A DNA stretch of 21,160 nt, from assembly GCA_021160785.1 (NCBI GenBank), contig JAGHBX010000373.1, positions 1 through 21,160 of the forward strand, written 5' to 3'. The position numbers and the translations under genes were made by a program. The notes beneath the pieces are model-generated. The model did no database searches and had not been told where the DNA came from. It worked only from the letters and a program-made list of their open reading frames with translations. The stretch is from Planctomycetota bacterium. Lineage in GTDB: Bacteria > Planctomycetota > Phycisphaerae > Sedimentisphaerales > Anaerohalosphaeraceae. Each line of letters begins with the position of its first letter. Position 1 is the stretch's first letter. Positions 1-6,779 of the stretch are shown one piece after another.

Positions 1-384
1 ATGCAGGGTCGTGGCGGTCGTGGTGGTCGGGGTTTTCGCGGGGGAAGAGGTGGCAATGGTTTCCGGGGAGGAGGTCTGGCAGGGAGGCTTGGATTAACCA
101 ACCGACAGCTTGAAATGGCCGAAGAATACGATCCTGACTTTCAGGTTGACATTGAAGGACTTCGCAGCGACTTGCTCCAGCGGCGTGCAAATCTGCTTAC
201 TGCGTTTGAGAACTCCCAGATCAGTGACATAGACTTACTGAAGAACATTGACGAGCTTATCACAGTAAGCAATCGAATAGAAAAACGTGTCACGGAACAT
301 CTTCTGACGCTGCGGCCATATCTTGGCGTTGAACAGCAGAAAAGGCTGGTCGGTCTGTGCAGAGGCTGCGGTATGAGCCAATAG
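1..384 (+). CDS. Spy/CpxP-like periplasmic heavy-metal sensor domain protein, probably 5'-truncated by the window edge
   Basis: The visible 127 residues have a Gly/Arg-rich head (residues 3-28, repeated GRGG and FRGG units) followed by an all-helical region. That region starts with LTNRQ (33-37), has the pattern LRSDLLQRRANLL around 54-66 and ends in LRPYLGVEQQKRL near 103-115. This spacing resembles the metal-resistance/Spy-CpxP-ZraP family, whose members are periplasmic, bind metal or unfolded protein through long helices and carry an LTxxQ-type motif. No signal peptide or membrane anchor is seen. The ATG is the first base of the window, so the true start is probably upstream and the N-terminus missing. 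A C-terminal CRGCGM adds two Cys that could bind metal. A strong terminator follows, so this is the last gene of its unit. The family call is from pattern and fairly tentative. Confidence 0.55.
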   Translation: MQGRGGRGGRGFRGGRGGNGFRGGGLAGRLGLTNRQLEMAEEYDPDFQVDIEGLRSDLLQRRANLLTAFENSQISDIDLLKNIDELITVSNRIEKRVTEHLLTLRPYLGVEQQKRLVGLCRGCGMSQ

Positions 385-426
385 AGATTTCACAGAAGAT
401 AATCGGACTAATTGACGGACTACATG

Positions 427-463
427 GGTCGGCAACTTATGATGTGAGTTGCCGGCCTTTTCT
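427..463 (+). terminator. Rho-independent terminator
   Basis: An 11-bp stem (427-437 with 447-457, one G-T pair) with a 9-nt loop is followed directly by TTTTCT. It lies about 45 bases after the stop of the Spy-like gene and before the DUF134 gene, so it separates the two transcription units. Confidence 0.8.
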
Positions 464-548
464 GCTTGCCGATATCGATATTTATTACAAATCTGGAAAA
501 TAATTCAAAAAAACTGCTTGACGGACAGGATGGATACCGATACATTAG

Positions 549-560
549 TGGCATATGCCA
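549..560 (+). promoter_or_regulatory. Perfect 12-bp palindrome, possible operator
   Basis: TGGCATATGCCA is a perfect palindrome ending 19 bases before the ATG of the DUF134 regulator gene. Its position between a terminator and the start of an HTH regulator suggests an autoregulatory operator. I see no second copy in the window. The binding protein is inference. Confidence 0.4.
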
Positions 561-579
561 ATAACTATTAGGGTAATGT

Positions 580-897
580 ATGCCGCGACCATTTAAATGC
601 AGGAAAGTTGGGCGTCAACCCGAGGTTGCTTATTTCAAACCCGGCGGGGCGCCTGCATGCAGAGTGGAAGAAGTCGTTCTTGCTGTGGATGAATTCGAGG
701 CTGTTCGTCTGGCGGACCTTGATGGGTTGTACCAGGATGATGCGGCGAAAAGGATGAATATTTCCAGACAGACTTTCGGGAATATTGTCGGCTCTGCTCA
801 TAAGAAAATAGCAGATGCGATCGTAAACGGTAAAGCTATTAAAATTGAAGGGGGCGTCTATCAAATGGAACAAATGAGAAAATATGAAAAGATGTAA
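580..897 (+). CDS. DUF134 / UPF0251 family HTH DNA-binding protein
   Basis: This 105-residue protein begins MPRPFKCRKVG, the conserved opening of the DUF134 (UPF0251) family. It continues with the family's aromatic/Pro stretch (YFKPGG, 20-25), the LAVDEFEAVRLADLDGLYQD segment (about 34-53) and a sigma-factor-like helix-turn-helix (AAKRMNISRQTFGNIVGSAH, about 55-74). Family members are small predicted transcription regulators, very often next to NifX/NafY-like (DIM cofactor) proteins, as here: the next gene starts 3 nt after this stop. The start is the ATG at 580, with a weak AGGG upstream. A perfect palindrome just upstream may be its operator. The regulated function is unknown; nearby metal-transport genes make a metal-linked role plausible but unproven. 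Confidence 0.85.
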   Translation: MPRPFKCRKVGRQPEVAYFKPGGAPACRVEEVVLAVDEFEAVRLADLDGLYQDDAAKRMNISRQTFGNIVGSAHKKIADAIVNGKAIKIEGGVYQMEQMRKYEKM

Positions 898-899
898 AA

Positions 900-1187
900 A
901 TGAGAATATGTATTCCAACGACTGATAATGAAAAACAATTGTCCCATGTGTGCGATCACTTCGGCAGTGCACCGTATTTTACAATTTATGATTTTGAGGC
1001 GGATGTTTATGAAACTGTGAACAACACAGGCCAGGACCAGGGAGCATTGCAGAAATTGAATGATGGCGGTATAAAAGTGCTCAGAGCAAATCAGTCAACG
1101 GTGAAGGATATAGTTGACGGATTTGCCGAGAATAAGCTGGAAGAGATTGATCCTGAAAATGCTTGTCGGAATCATAGCTGTCATTGA
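900..1187 (+). CDS. NifX/NafY-like dinitrogenase Fe-Mo cofactor family protein, internally shortened
   Basis: The N-terminus (MRICIPTTDNEKQLSHVCDH, then FGSAPYFTIYDFEAD) and C-terminal half (LNDGGIKVLRA, then STVKDIVDGFAENKL) match the NifX/NafY/VnfX-like domain, an RNase-H-like fold that carries iron or Fe-Mo cluster precursors. It has a Cys/His-rich tail, CRNHSCH. At 95 residues it is shorter than the usual 105-125. The central strand and helix normally found between the NNTG region and LNDGGIKV (the part reading like LAEHGVDAVIxGGxG in relatives) are absent, apparently by an in-frame deletion near residue 46. It may therefore be a degraded or specialised version. It follows the DUF134 gene by 2 nt, a common pairing. 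A near-empty remnant of a second copy lies at 5974-6036. No nitrogenase genes are in the window. Confidence 0.75.
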   Translation: MRICIPTTDNEKQLSHVCDHFGSAPYFTIYDFEADVYETVNNTGQDQGALQKLNDGGIKVLRANQSTVKDIVDGFAENKLEEIDPENACRNHSCH

Positions 1188-1212
1188 GATTGAAATTTGC
1201 CGAATATTGTTG

Positions 1213-1241
1213 TTGCCGCCATGTTGAAGTTGGTATATAAT
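1213..1241 (+). promoter_or_regulatory. Candidate sigma-70-type promoter
   Basis: TTGCCG (1213-1218) and TATAAT (1236-1241) are separated by 17 bases and sit 35 bases before the ATG at 1277. The perfect -10 box and ideal spacing support a vegetative promoter for the small Cys protein and perhaps the porin-transporter genes downstream. Confidence 0.5.
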
Positions 1242-1276
1242 TGAGTATCAAGAAATATTAACTGGCTACAAAAAAG

Positions 1277-1645
1277 ATGGCCTATGTCTCCAAAAAATGG
1301 TCTGTAAATCCTGGGCGGGTGCGGGTATTCCTCGCATTTATATATCTGTTCGTAACCTTTGGTATTCCACTAAGCCATACATGTCAGCCTGTTGACAATG
1401 AAGTGCATCACACAGCCACCCTTAATCAAAACAGCCTTTCTGAAAAGGCTGATTCCCACAACATGTATTGTGCAGCATGTCTATTCTCGCTGACTTGCAA
1501 AACCTTTAAATTTTACTCGAATCATTATTTGTACTTAACACAAACTATTGTAAGAACTCAAGTCTTACCGCAGTTGAGCTTTATCAAACAAATCGATTGG
1601 TTCTGTTCAGCTCCACTACGGGCACCTCCGAGTATCGCCTCCTGA
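1277..1645 (+). CDS. Small secreted or membrane-anchored Cys-containing protein (DUF2946-like?)
   Basis: The 122-residue product has a basic N-terminus, one strong hydrophobic segment (about residues 17-33: VFLAFIYLFVTFGIPLS) that is a signal peptide or anchor, then a polar region with HTCQ and HH. A CAACLFSLTC cluster lies near residues 65-74, and the tail is RAPPSIAS. A CxxC followed by a terminal RAPP is reminiscent of DUF2946, small envelope proteins that often accompany copper or other metal transport genes, but the match is weak. A good promoter lies just upstream, and a porin and zinc-type ABC transporter follow, so a metal-linked envelope role is plausible. No function can be assigned. 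Confidence 0.5.
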   Translation: MAYVSKKWSVNPGRVRVFLAFIYLFVTFGIPLSHTCQPVDNEVHHTATLNQNSLSEKADSHNMYCAACLFSLTCKTFKFYSNHYLYLTQTIVRTQVLPQLSFIKQIDWFCSAPLRAPPSIAS

Positions 1646-1778
1646 CATAGTGGCAAAGTATAGATTCTCTGCTGTGCCCACAGTGCGTCTTCTCGAAAAA
1701 CCTATAGATATATTTTTAAGCTGATCTTGCCTGGATATATTTTATAGTTCAAAAAAATGGAATTGAAGGAGGCTTAAA

Positions 1779-3173
1779 ATGTCAAGAATGCCGATCACAC
1801 TGACGCTATTGCTCGTGGTGCTGTTTTCCAGCACCACAATAGCTCAGGAAAAAGACGGCGATATAGTACGGTTAAATACAAAGGTTTTACAACTTCAGCA
1901 GCAGATCATTGAGATGCAAAAGAAGCATGACTCTGAGATCAAAGCCTTAAAACAGCAGGTAGACAAACTCGCCGGCCAGACTGACAAGCCACAAGCCAAA
2001 GATGAACTTGCAGCCCTGCGAGAATTGGCAAAGGCCAAAGTAACGGAAGAAGTTATTGCCGAAAAAGAGCTTGAAGAGACAACTTTTAAATCCCGCGGAC
2101 TTGGCCTACAGGCCCTGAATCCTGAAATCAGCTTTGCCGGAGATTTTTTATTTTCCACCAGACAGGATAGTACTTCTGACCAAAGCAGCAATTTTGATTT
2201 TCGTGTTCTTGACATCCATGTTGAGTCGTGGCTGGATCCGTACACACGATTCAAGGCGGCGATACCGGTAACCGAGAGCGAAACCAAGCTTGGTGAAGGA
2301 TATATAACTTTGTATGACATCGCCGACGACCTGAATTTAACCTTTGGTAAATTCCGCCAACAGTTTGGTGTTGTTAACCGCTGGCACAAGCATGGCTTGG
2401 ATCAGGTTGACTTTCCCTTGGCTCTTCGCCAGGTTTTCGGTAACGGCGGCTTGAATCAAAGTGGCTTGAGCCTGGATTGGTTGATGCCGCCTGTCGGTGG
2501 TGCTTCACAGCAATTGACTTTCCAGGTTACAGATGGTTCAAATGATCGCTTATTTGGCGGCAACACGTCTAACAGGCCCAGTTTGCTTGCACACTATAAA
2601 AACTACAGGGATATATCGAAAGATACATACCTCGAATACGGTCTTACCGGCCTTGTCGGCTGGAATGACCAATGGGAAGTAACTAATACAACACAGGACC
2701 ATCGGGAAATGACAACTGTACTTGGTGCGGATTTGACCGTTCTCTGGGAGCCTACCGAGAAAATGCGTTATCGCAATGTAGAATGGCGAAGCGAGGCGTA
2801 TTGGCTTAACAAGGATATTCTTGCACCGGATGGTTCAGGCGAAGACACCATCAATGCCTGGGGACTGTACAGTTATCTGCAGACTAAGGTTTCACGTACA
2901 ATTGATATCGGTATTAGAGGAGATTATTTTGTGCCTGACACCAAGGGCTATGCGGAGAATCCCAACTGGACATCGCTGTCACCATTGGCGGTAACCGGAG
3001 ATAATCCCTATCTCTGGCAGGTAAGTCCATATGTTACCTGGCAACAAAGCCCATTTGTCAAGTTTCGCATTGAGTATGATCATTCTGACGGCAGGGGCAT
3101 AGATAATCCTGAAGACGTTGTCTGGTTTCAGTGTATATTCGCTGCCGGTCCACACAAACATGAACGTTACTGA
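1779..3173 (+). CDS. Outer-membrane porin-like protein with N-terminal coiled coil, metal-uptake locus
   Basis: This is a 464-residue secreted protein. It has a signal peptide (residues 1-22, ending TTIAQ), a coiled coil with heptad Leu/Ile/Lys/Gln repeats (about 28-66), a charged linker, then from about residue 108 (LGLQALNPEISFAGDF) a beta-rich region of alternating aromatic strands. It ends GPHKHERY, a His-bearing aromatic terminus typical of beta-barrel proteins. The LQALNPEIS motif plus this ending are features I associate with porins lying beside zinc ABC transporters. The start is supported by AAGGAGG eight bases before the ATG. It precedes the ZnuA-like gene by 20 nt and is probably co-transcribed, which suggests it lets metal cross the outer membrane. 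Its substrate cannot be read from the sequence. Confidence 0.7.
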   Translation: MSRMPITLTLLLVVLFSSTTIAQEKDGDIVRLNTKVLQLQQQIIEMQKKHDSEIKALKQQVDKLAGQTDKPQAKDELAALRELAKAKVTEEVIAEKELEETTFKSRGLGLQALNPEISFAGDFLFSTRQDSTSDQSSNFDFRVLDIHVESWLDPYTRFKAAIPVTESETKLGEGYITLYDIADDLNLTFGKFRQQFGVVNRWHKHGLDQVDFPLALRQVFGNGGLNQSGLSLDWLMPPVGGASQQLTFQVTDGSNDRLFGGNTSNRPSLLAHYKNYRDISKDTYLEYGLTGLVGWNDQWEVTNTTQDHREMTTVLGADLTVLWEPTEKMRYRNVEWRSEAYWLNKDILAPDGSGEDTINAWGLYSYLQTKVSRTIDIGIRGDYFVPDTKGYAENPNWTSLSPLAVTGDNPYLWQVSPYVTWQQSPFVKFRIEYDHSDGRGIDNPEDVVWFQCIFAAGPHKHERY

Positions 3174-3193
3174 TAGAAGGGATCAATATTATT

Positions 3194-4243
3194 ATGAAAA
3201 ATATACTACCAATACTTGGTTTGACCTTAGTCTTCTTAACAACGAGCGTGGTTGCTCAAACACATTTGAATATCGTTACAACTTTACCCGACTACGCCTT
3301 TTTCGCTAAGGAAATTGGTGGAGATAGAGTTTCTGTTAAAGCGATTGTCCGTGGCGATCAGGATGCACACTTTATCCGTCCCAAGCCTTCATTTGCTACT
3401 GCGTTGAGAAAAGCCGATGTCTTTGTTGCTACAGGTTTGGATCTGGAACTTTGGGTTCAAACAGTAATAAATAGTTCCGGTAACGGCAGTATTCGCAGTG
3501 GGCAATCCGGTTACGTTTCTGTATCTACCGGCATGAATTTACTGGAAAAACCTAAGACGATGTCAAGAGTTGAAGGTGGTCTTCATGTTTACGGCAATCC
3601 ACATGTCACTTGCAGCCCCATCCAAATGAAAGTGGCAGCTCGCAATATAGCGACCGGTTTGATCAAGAACGATCCGGAGGGCAAGGAAGTTTATCTTCAA
3701 AACCTCAAGGAATTACATAACAGAATCGATGAATGTTTGTTCGGCAAAAAGCTGGTGGAAATGTTGGGTGGCGATACTTTGTGCAGCCTTGCCGAAAAGG
3801 ATAAGCTTATACCTTTCCTGCAAGAACAACAATTTGAAGGTAAAGCCTTAATCGAATATCTGGACGGATGGATGGGAAAAATGCTTCCATTAAGAGGTGC
3901 GCCAATTGTCACTTATCATAAGAATTGGATTTACTTTGTTAAGCTCTTTGGGCTGAACGAAACAGGAACTGTCGAACCCAAGCCCGGAATACCGCCTTCA
4001 CCTAAACATGTTACCGGTTTAATTAATTTGATGAAAGAAAGAGACGTCAGGATCATTTTAGCAGCTAATTATTTTGATAAACAGCAGATAAAAACAGTAG
4101 CCGCCAGAACAAACGCCGAAGCCGTGATTGTTCCGATATACGTAGGCGGTGCAGATGGAACAGAAGGTTATTTCAAGCTTGTAGATTTCTGGGTTGACGG
4201 TCTTTTGAAGGCTGCAGAAAAGAAGGGCATTTTGAACAAATAG
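3194..4243 (+). CDS. znuA: ZnuA-like metal ABC transporter substrate-binding protein
   Basis: The 349-residue protein has a signal peptide (1-21, ending VVAQ) and the cluster A-I (zinc/manganese) binding-protein fold: LNIVTTLPDYAFFAKEIGG (25-43), VKAIVRGDQDAHFIRPKPS (48-66), ADVFVATGLDLELWV (74-88), GNPHVTCSP (134-142) and YHKNWIYFVKLFGL (241-254). The three expected His ligands are H59, H137 and H242; a later acidic residue would complete the site. No His-rich loop is seen. It lacks a lipoprotein Cys, so it is probably periplasmic and soluble. It lies between the porin and two permease genes. Zinc is the usual substrate, but manganese or iron cannot be excluded. The family call is firm, the metal is not. 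Confidence 0.85.
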   Translation: MKNILPILGLTLVFLTTSVVAQTHLNIVTTLPDYAFFAKEIGGDRVSVKAIVRGDQDAHFIRPKPSFATALRKADVFVATGLDLELWVQTVINSSGNGSIRSGQSGYVSVSTGMNLLEKPKTMSRVEGGLHVYGNPHVTCSPIQMKVAARNIATGLIKNDPEGKEVYLQNLKELHNRIDECLFGKKLVEMLGGDTLCSLAEKDKLIPFLQEQQFEGKALIEYLDGWMGKMLPLRGAPIVTYHKNWIYFVKLFGLNETGTVEPKPGIPPSPKHVTGLINLMKERDVRIILAANYFDKQQIKTVAARTNAEAVIVPIYVGGADGTEGYFKLVDFWVDGLLKAAEKKGILNK

Positions 4244-4261
4244 TGATAAAGGAAGCATGGT

Positions 4262-5101
4262 ATGACTTCTGAAATAGTTAGTTTTTTTTCAGTCCAGATT
4301 GCTTTGATAGCTGTGGTGTTAATTTTGCACACTTATATAGGCTTACACATCATCAGGCGTACATTGATATTCTCTGATTTGGTGCTCGACCAGCTTGCAG
4401 CTTTTGGTGCTATGGCCGGGATAGCTTTAGGGATAGAATACGGCACTTTCGGCTCGTATCTGTCCTCCATGTTTGCTGTGCTTTTTGGAGCATTGTTACT
4501 TGCCTTGTTGAAACCAAAAAGTCGAGCAATACCTCGTGAAGCCGTTATCGGGATTATGTACGCAATGGCATTGGCGGCTTCACTGCTATTAGGTGACAAA
4601 CTTTCCGGCGGCGGAACCTATGTGACCAAAACCCTTGCCGGCTCTATGCTCTGGGTCACATGGCCCCTGGTTAGTATAACGGCTGTGGTGTATATTTTGC
4701 TTTTGGTGTTTCACTTTATCTTCCATCGAAAGTTTATTGATCTGGCAGAAAAGCCTGACACGGTAAAAAACGTGAAATTCTGGGATTTTCTGCTGTTTGT
4801 GACCCAGGGTATTATTACGGTTTTAATCGTTCCCATCGCAGGGGTACTTTTGGCTTATGCGTTCTTGATGATTCCTGCAGCCATAGCGGCTATGTTTACT
4901 AAAAGGTGGGCCGGGGCGGTATTATTGGGTTGGAGTATTGGTTTTGTTGCTTGCCTGGTTGGCTTATATTCATCGTACTATTTCAATCTGCCATATGGCC
5001 CCAGTCTGGTTCTGTCCCTGGGTATTTTCTTTATTGCGGGGATAATTGTTCGATGCCTGCTTTCCAACAACAGGTTAGTTTCGATGGAAGGAGCCCAATA
5101 A
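4262..5101 (+). CDS. Metal ABC transporter permease, ABC-3 (ZnuB/MntB) family, first copy
   Basis: The 279-residue, very hydrophobic protein has about eight membrane segments. It shows ABC-3 signatures: LHTYIGLHIIRRTLIFSDLVLDQLAAFGAMAG near residues 22-53, a cytoplasmic loop with AIPREAVIGIMYAMA (about 89-103), and FWDFLLFVTQGIITV followed by LLAYAFLMIPAAIAAM (about 174-213), the expected ATPase-contact region. A purine-rich RBS (AAGGAAG) precedes the ATG. It starts 18 nt after the binding-protein gene, and its stop overlaps the next permease start by one base. Import should need a ZnuC-type ATPase, which is not encoded between znuA and the permeases nor elsewhere in the window. Confidence 0.88.
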   Translation: MTSEIVSFFSVQIALIAVVLILHTYIGLHIIRRTLIFSDLVLDQLAAFGAMAGIALGIEYGTFGSYLSSMFAVLFGALLLALLKPKSRAIPREAVIGIMYAMALAASLLLGDKLSGGGTYVTKTLAGSMLWVTWPLVSITAVVYILLLVFHFIFHRKFIDLAEKPDTVKNVKFWDFLLFVTQGIITVLIVPIAGVLLAYAFLMIPAAIAAMFTKRWAGAVLLGWSIGFVACLVGLYSSYYFNLPYGPSLVLSLGIFFIAGIIVRCLLSNNRLVSMEGAQ

Positions 5102-5943
5102 TGCCGCAAATAATTCAAATTCTTGGCCTGCCCTTTTTGGTCTGTATTTTGATGAGTTCTATTCTTGGGTTCTTAGGGACACATGTGCTTAAAAGGGAAG
5201 TGATTTTTGTTGATATTGCCCTGGCACAAATTGCAGCGGTAGGTTCAATCGCAGCACATATGGCATTTGAAGCACATGGTGATTCACCCATAGCATATCT
5301 ATGTTCCTTCGGATGTGTTTTGTCAGCAGCGGGGTTTTATGCTTTTGTAGGCAGCAGGATTTTTCAGATATCACTTGAAGCAGTTATTGGTATTTCTTAT
5401 GCAATTGCGGCGGCGGCAGTTCTTTTCCTGGTTGGGATTGCACCAGGAGGCCATATGCACATCCAGAACATTCTTTCCGGCAGTATCCTTTGGATAAACG
5501 TCCGGCAGATAATTATATGTTTTATGGTTTTTGCAGCAACAGGATTTTGTTTTTATCTTATCCGGCAGCCAATAACCGAAATATCAAATTGTTATAACAA
5601 TGGGACAACCAGAAGTCTTAGGGTCGTCTTCTGGGATTTCATTTTCTACATGTTGCTCGGTATCGTGATTACTTTATCAGTCCAGATCGGAGGGGTAGTC
5701 GTTGTATTTGCATACCTGATAATACCTGCTACTATCTCATCTGTTTTCTCTGCAAAATCAAGGCTGCAACTTGCCATAGTTTGGATGTCGGCGATAATTG
5801 CATCATTGGGTGGGTTGCTGTTCGCTTATCGCTTTGATTTTTCAATTGGACCGGCTATTGCAATGTTTCTTGGATGTGAGTTGATAATAGCTTCCCTTAT
5901 CGCCCGATTCTGTCAAGGTACCTTGCAATTGGAAAGAAAATAA
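5101..5943 (+). CDS. Metal ABC transporter permease, ABC-3 family, second copy
   Basis: This is a second, distinct ABC-3 permease of 280 residues. The start is placed at the ATG at 5101 because GGAAGGAG lies six bases upstream and the family N-terminus begins there; the frame is open further upstream but only inside the preceding gene. Visible motifs are FLGTHVLKREVIFVDIALAQIAAVGS (about 21-46), LEAVIGISYAIAAAAVLFLVG (about 91-111), and FWDFIFYMLLGIVITLSVQIGGVVVVFAYLIIPATIS (about 178-214). The start overlaps the preceding stop by one base (TAATG), implying translational coupling. The two permeases may form a heterodimeric channel for one ZnuA-like protein. Their partner ATPase is absent from this window. 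Confidence 0.88.
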   Translation: MPQIIQILGLPFLVCILMSSILGFLGTHVLKREVIFVDIALAQIAAVGSIAAHMAFEAHGDSPIAYLCSFGCVLSAAGFYAFVGSRIFQISLEAVIGISYAIAAAAVLFLVGIAPGGHMHIQNILSGSILWINVRQIIICFMVFAATGFCFYLIRQPITEISNCYNNGTTRSLRVVFWDFIFYMLLGIVITLSVQIGGVVVVFAYLIIPATISSVFSAKSRLQLAIVWMSAIIASLGGLLFAYRFDFSIGPAIAMFLGCELIIASLIARFCQGTLQLERK

Positions 5944-5950
5944 AGTGGTG

Positions 5951-6036
5951 AATATACAAGAAAGGGTGTAAATATGAGAATATGTATTCCAACGATTGAT
6001 CCTGAGAATGCTTGTCGGAATCATAGCTGTCATTGA
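5951..6036 (+). pseudogene. Remnant of a second NifX-like gene: first 9 and last 12 codons joined
   Basis: A 20-codon reading frame (ATG 5974, TGA 6034-6036) begins with the same codons as the NifX-like gene at 900 (MRICIPT) and ends with its last twelve (DPENACRNHSCH). The interior is missing. Only a few bases differ (ACT to ATT near the joint, GAA to GAG). The join lies at a shared A-T/C-TGAT microhomology. Similarity continues about 20 bases upstream into what would be the end of a DUF134 gene (TGTAAAxATGAG). It is best read as a deletion scar of a duplicated DUF134-NifX-like pair. It may still be translated as a leader peptide for the TrmO-like gene 9 bases downstream, which lacks a clear RBS of its own. 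Confidence 0.75.
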
Positions 6037-6045
6037 GACTTGCCA

Positions 6046-6537
6046 ATGGATTTTGGGAAATTAAATATCACAATAAACCCTATAGGTGTGATACACTCTC
6101 CTTACAAGGAGCCGAGAGACATGCCTATCCAGGGGATATTCGAGCCGGAGGCGGAAGCCTGGGTCGAACTCAAGGAGGAATTCAGTGACGGCCTGAAGGA
6201 TCTTGAAGGGTTCAGCCATGCGATCCTTCTGTACTACTTTCACAGATCGAGCAAAGAGCAGATTCAGGGCCGCCCCTTCCTCGAAGACGCCACCCATGGA
6301 ATATTTGCGATAAGAAGTCCTCACCGCCCCAACCATATTGGGCTGTCTATCGTGAAGATCAGTTCGATTAATGGTAACAAGCTGTATTTCAGGGAGGTGG
6401 ATGTCCTGGATCAAACTCCGCTGTTGGATATAAAACCCTACGTGAAATACTTTGATGTACGGGAGAGCGTGATCTCCGGCTGGCTGGACAAACACTTTGA
6501 AGACGGCCATGCTCCGGAAAGAACAATTTTGAGATAG
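6046..6537 (+). CDS. TrmO/TsaA-like tRNA (t6A37) N6-methyltransferase family protein
   Basis: The 163-residue protein contains the UPF0066/TrmO beta-barrel domain: INPIGVIHSPYKEPRDMPIQG near the start, AILLYYFHRS at about 60-69, the signature RSPHRPNHIGLSIVKI (about 91-106), and the product-loop DVLDQTPLLDIKPYVKYFD (about 119-137). TrmO uses SAM to methylate t6A at position 37 of some tRNAs. Many homologues in anaerobes are annotated only as TsaA-like and could have another substrate. Length is that of the single-domain form; the E. coli enzyme is longer. ATG 6046 is chosen; TTG 6040 is also in frame. Neither has a strong RBS, so translation may be coupled to the upstream NifX scar. It heads a small gene cluster with a Cys4 protein and an AhpD-like protein. 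Confidence 0.8.
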   Translation: MDFGKLNITINPIGVIHSPYKEPRDMPIQGIFEPEAEAWVELKEEFSDGLKDLEGFSHAILLYYFHRSSKEQIQGRPFLEDATHGIFAIRSPHRPNHIGLSIVKISSINGNKLYFREVDVLDQTPLLDIKPYVKYFDVRESVISGWLDKHFEDGHAPERTILR

Positions 6538-6588
6538 CGCAGGAACAGGGAACAATGGAAAACATCACAAAGAAAGATACAAAAACGG

Positions 6589-6750
6589 ATGGCTCGGATA
6601 TGTGCCAATTGTGTACTGTGCAAACATGCTCGAAAGAAGCAAAAAGGGTTAGCCTATGGAATGGTGAAACATGGATCCCGGATATGCCCTTTCTGCAGAG
6701 CCTATGAGAACGTCTACGGCAGAAAATCCCATGAGCCTTATGAAGTTTGA
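6589..6750 (+). CDS. 53-residue four-Cys (zinc-ribbon-like) protein
   Basis: The frame begins MARICANCVLCKHARKKQKG and ends with CPFCRAYENVYGRKSHEPY. A CxxCxxC near the N-terminus and a CPFC knuckle 25 residues later would make a small zinc ribbon. The dense basic stretch (HARKKQKG) suggests contact with nucleic acid, possibly tRNA given the TrmO-like neighbour. I do not know a named family. The stop overlaps a possible TTG of the next gene. A shifted frame from ATG 6555 with a better RBS would encode a 50-residue alternative (MENITKK..., with CQLCTVQTC) overlapping this one. I prefer the frame with the CPFC pair, but a frameshift joining them is possible. Confidence 0.6.
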   Translation: MARICANCVLCKHARKKQKGLAYGMVKHGSRICPFCRAYENVYGRKSHEPYEV

Positions 6751-6779
6751 TTGCAGCAAGATTGAAAGGAAATGAAGAA

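Noticed and set aside
1..84. RGG-box RNA-binding protein
   Set aside because: The Gly/Arg run is followed by a Spy/CpxP-like helical domain, so a periplasmic protein linker is more likely.
4906..5100. Upstream extension of the second permease frame
   Set aside because: It lies inside the first permease gene, reads as low-quality sequence, and a strong RBS supports ATG 5101.
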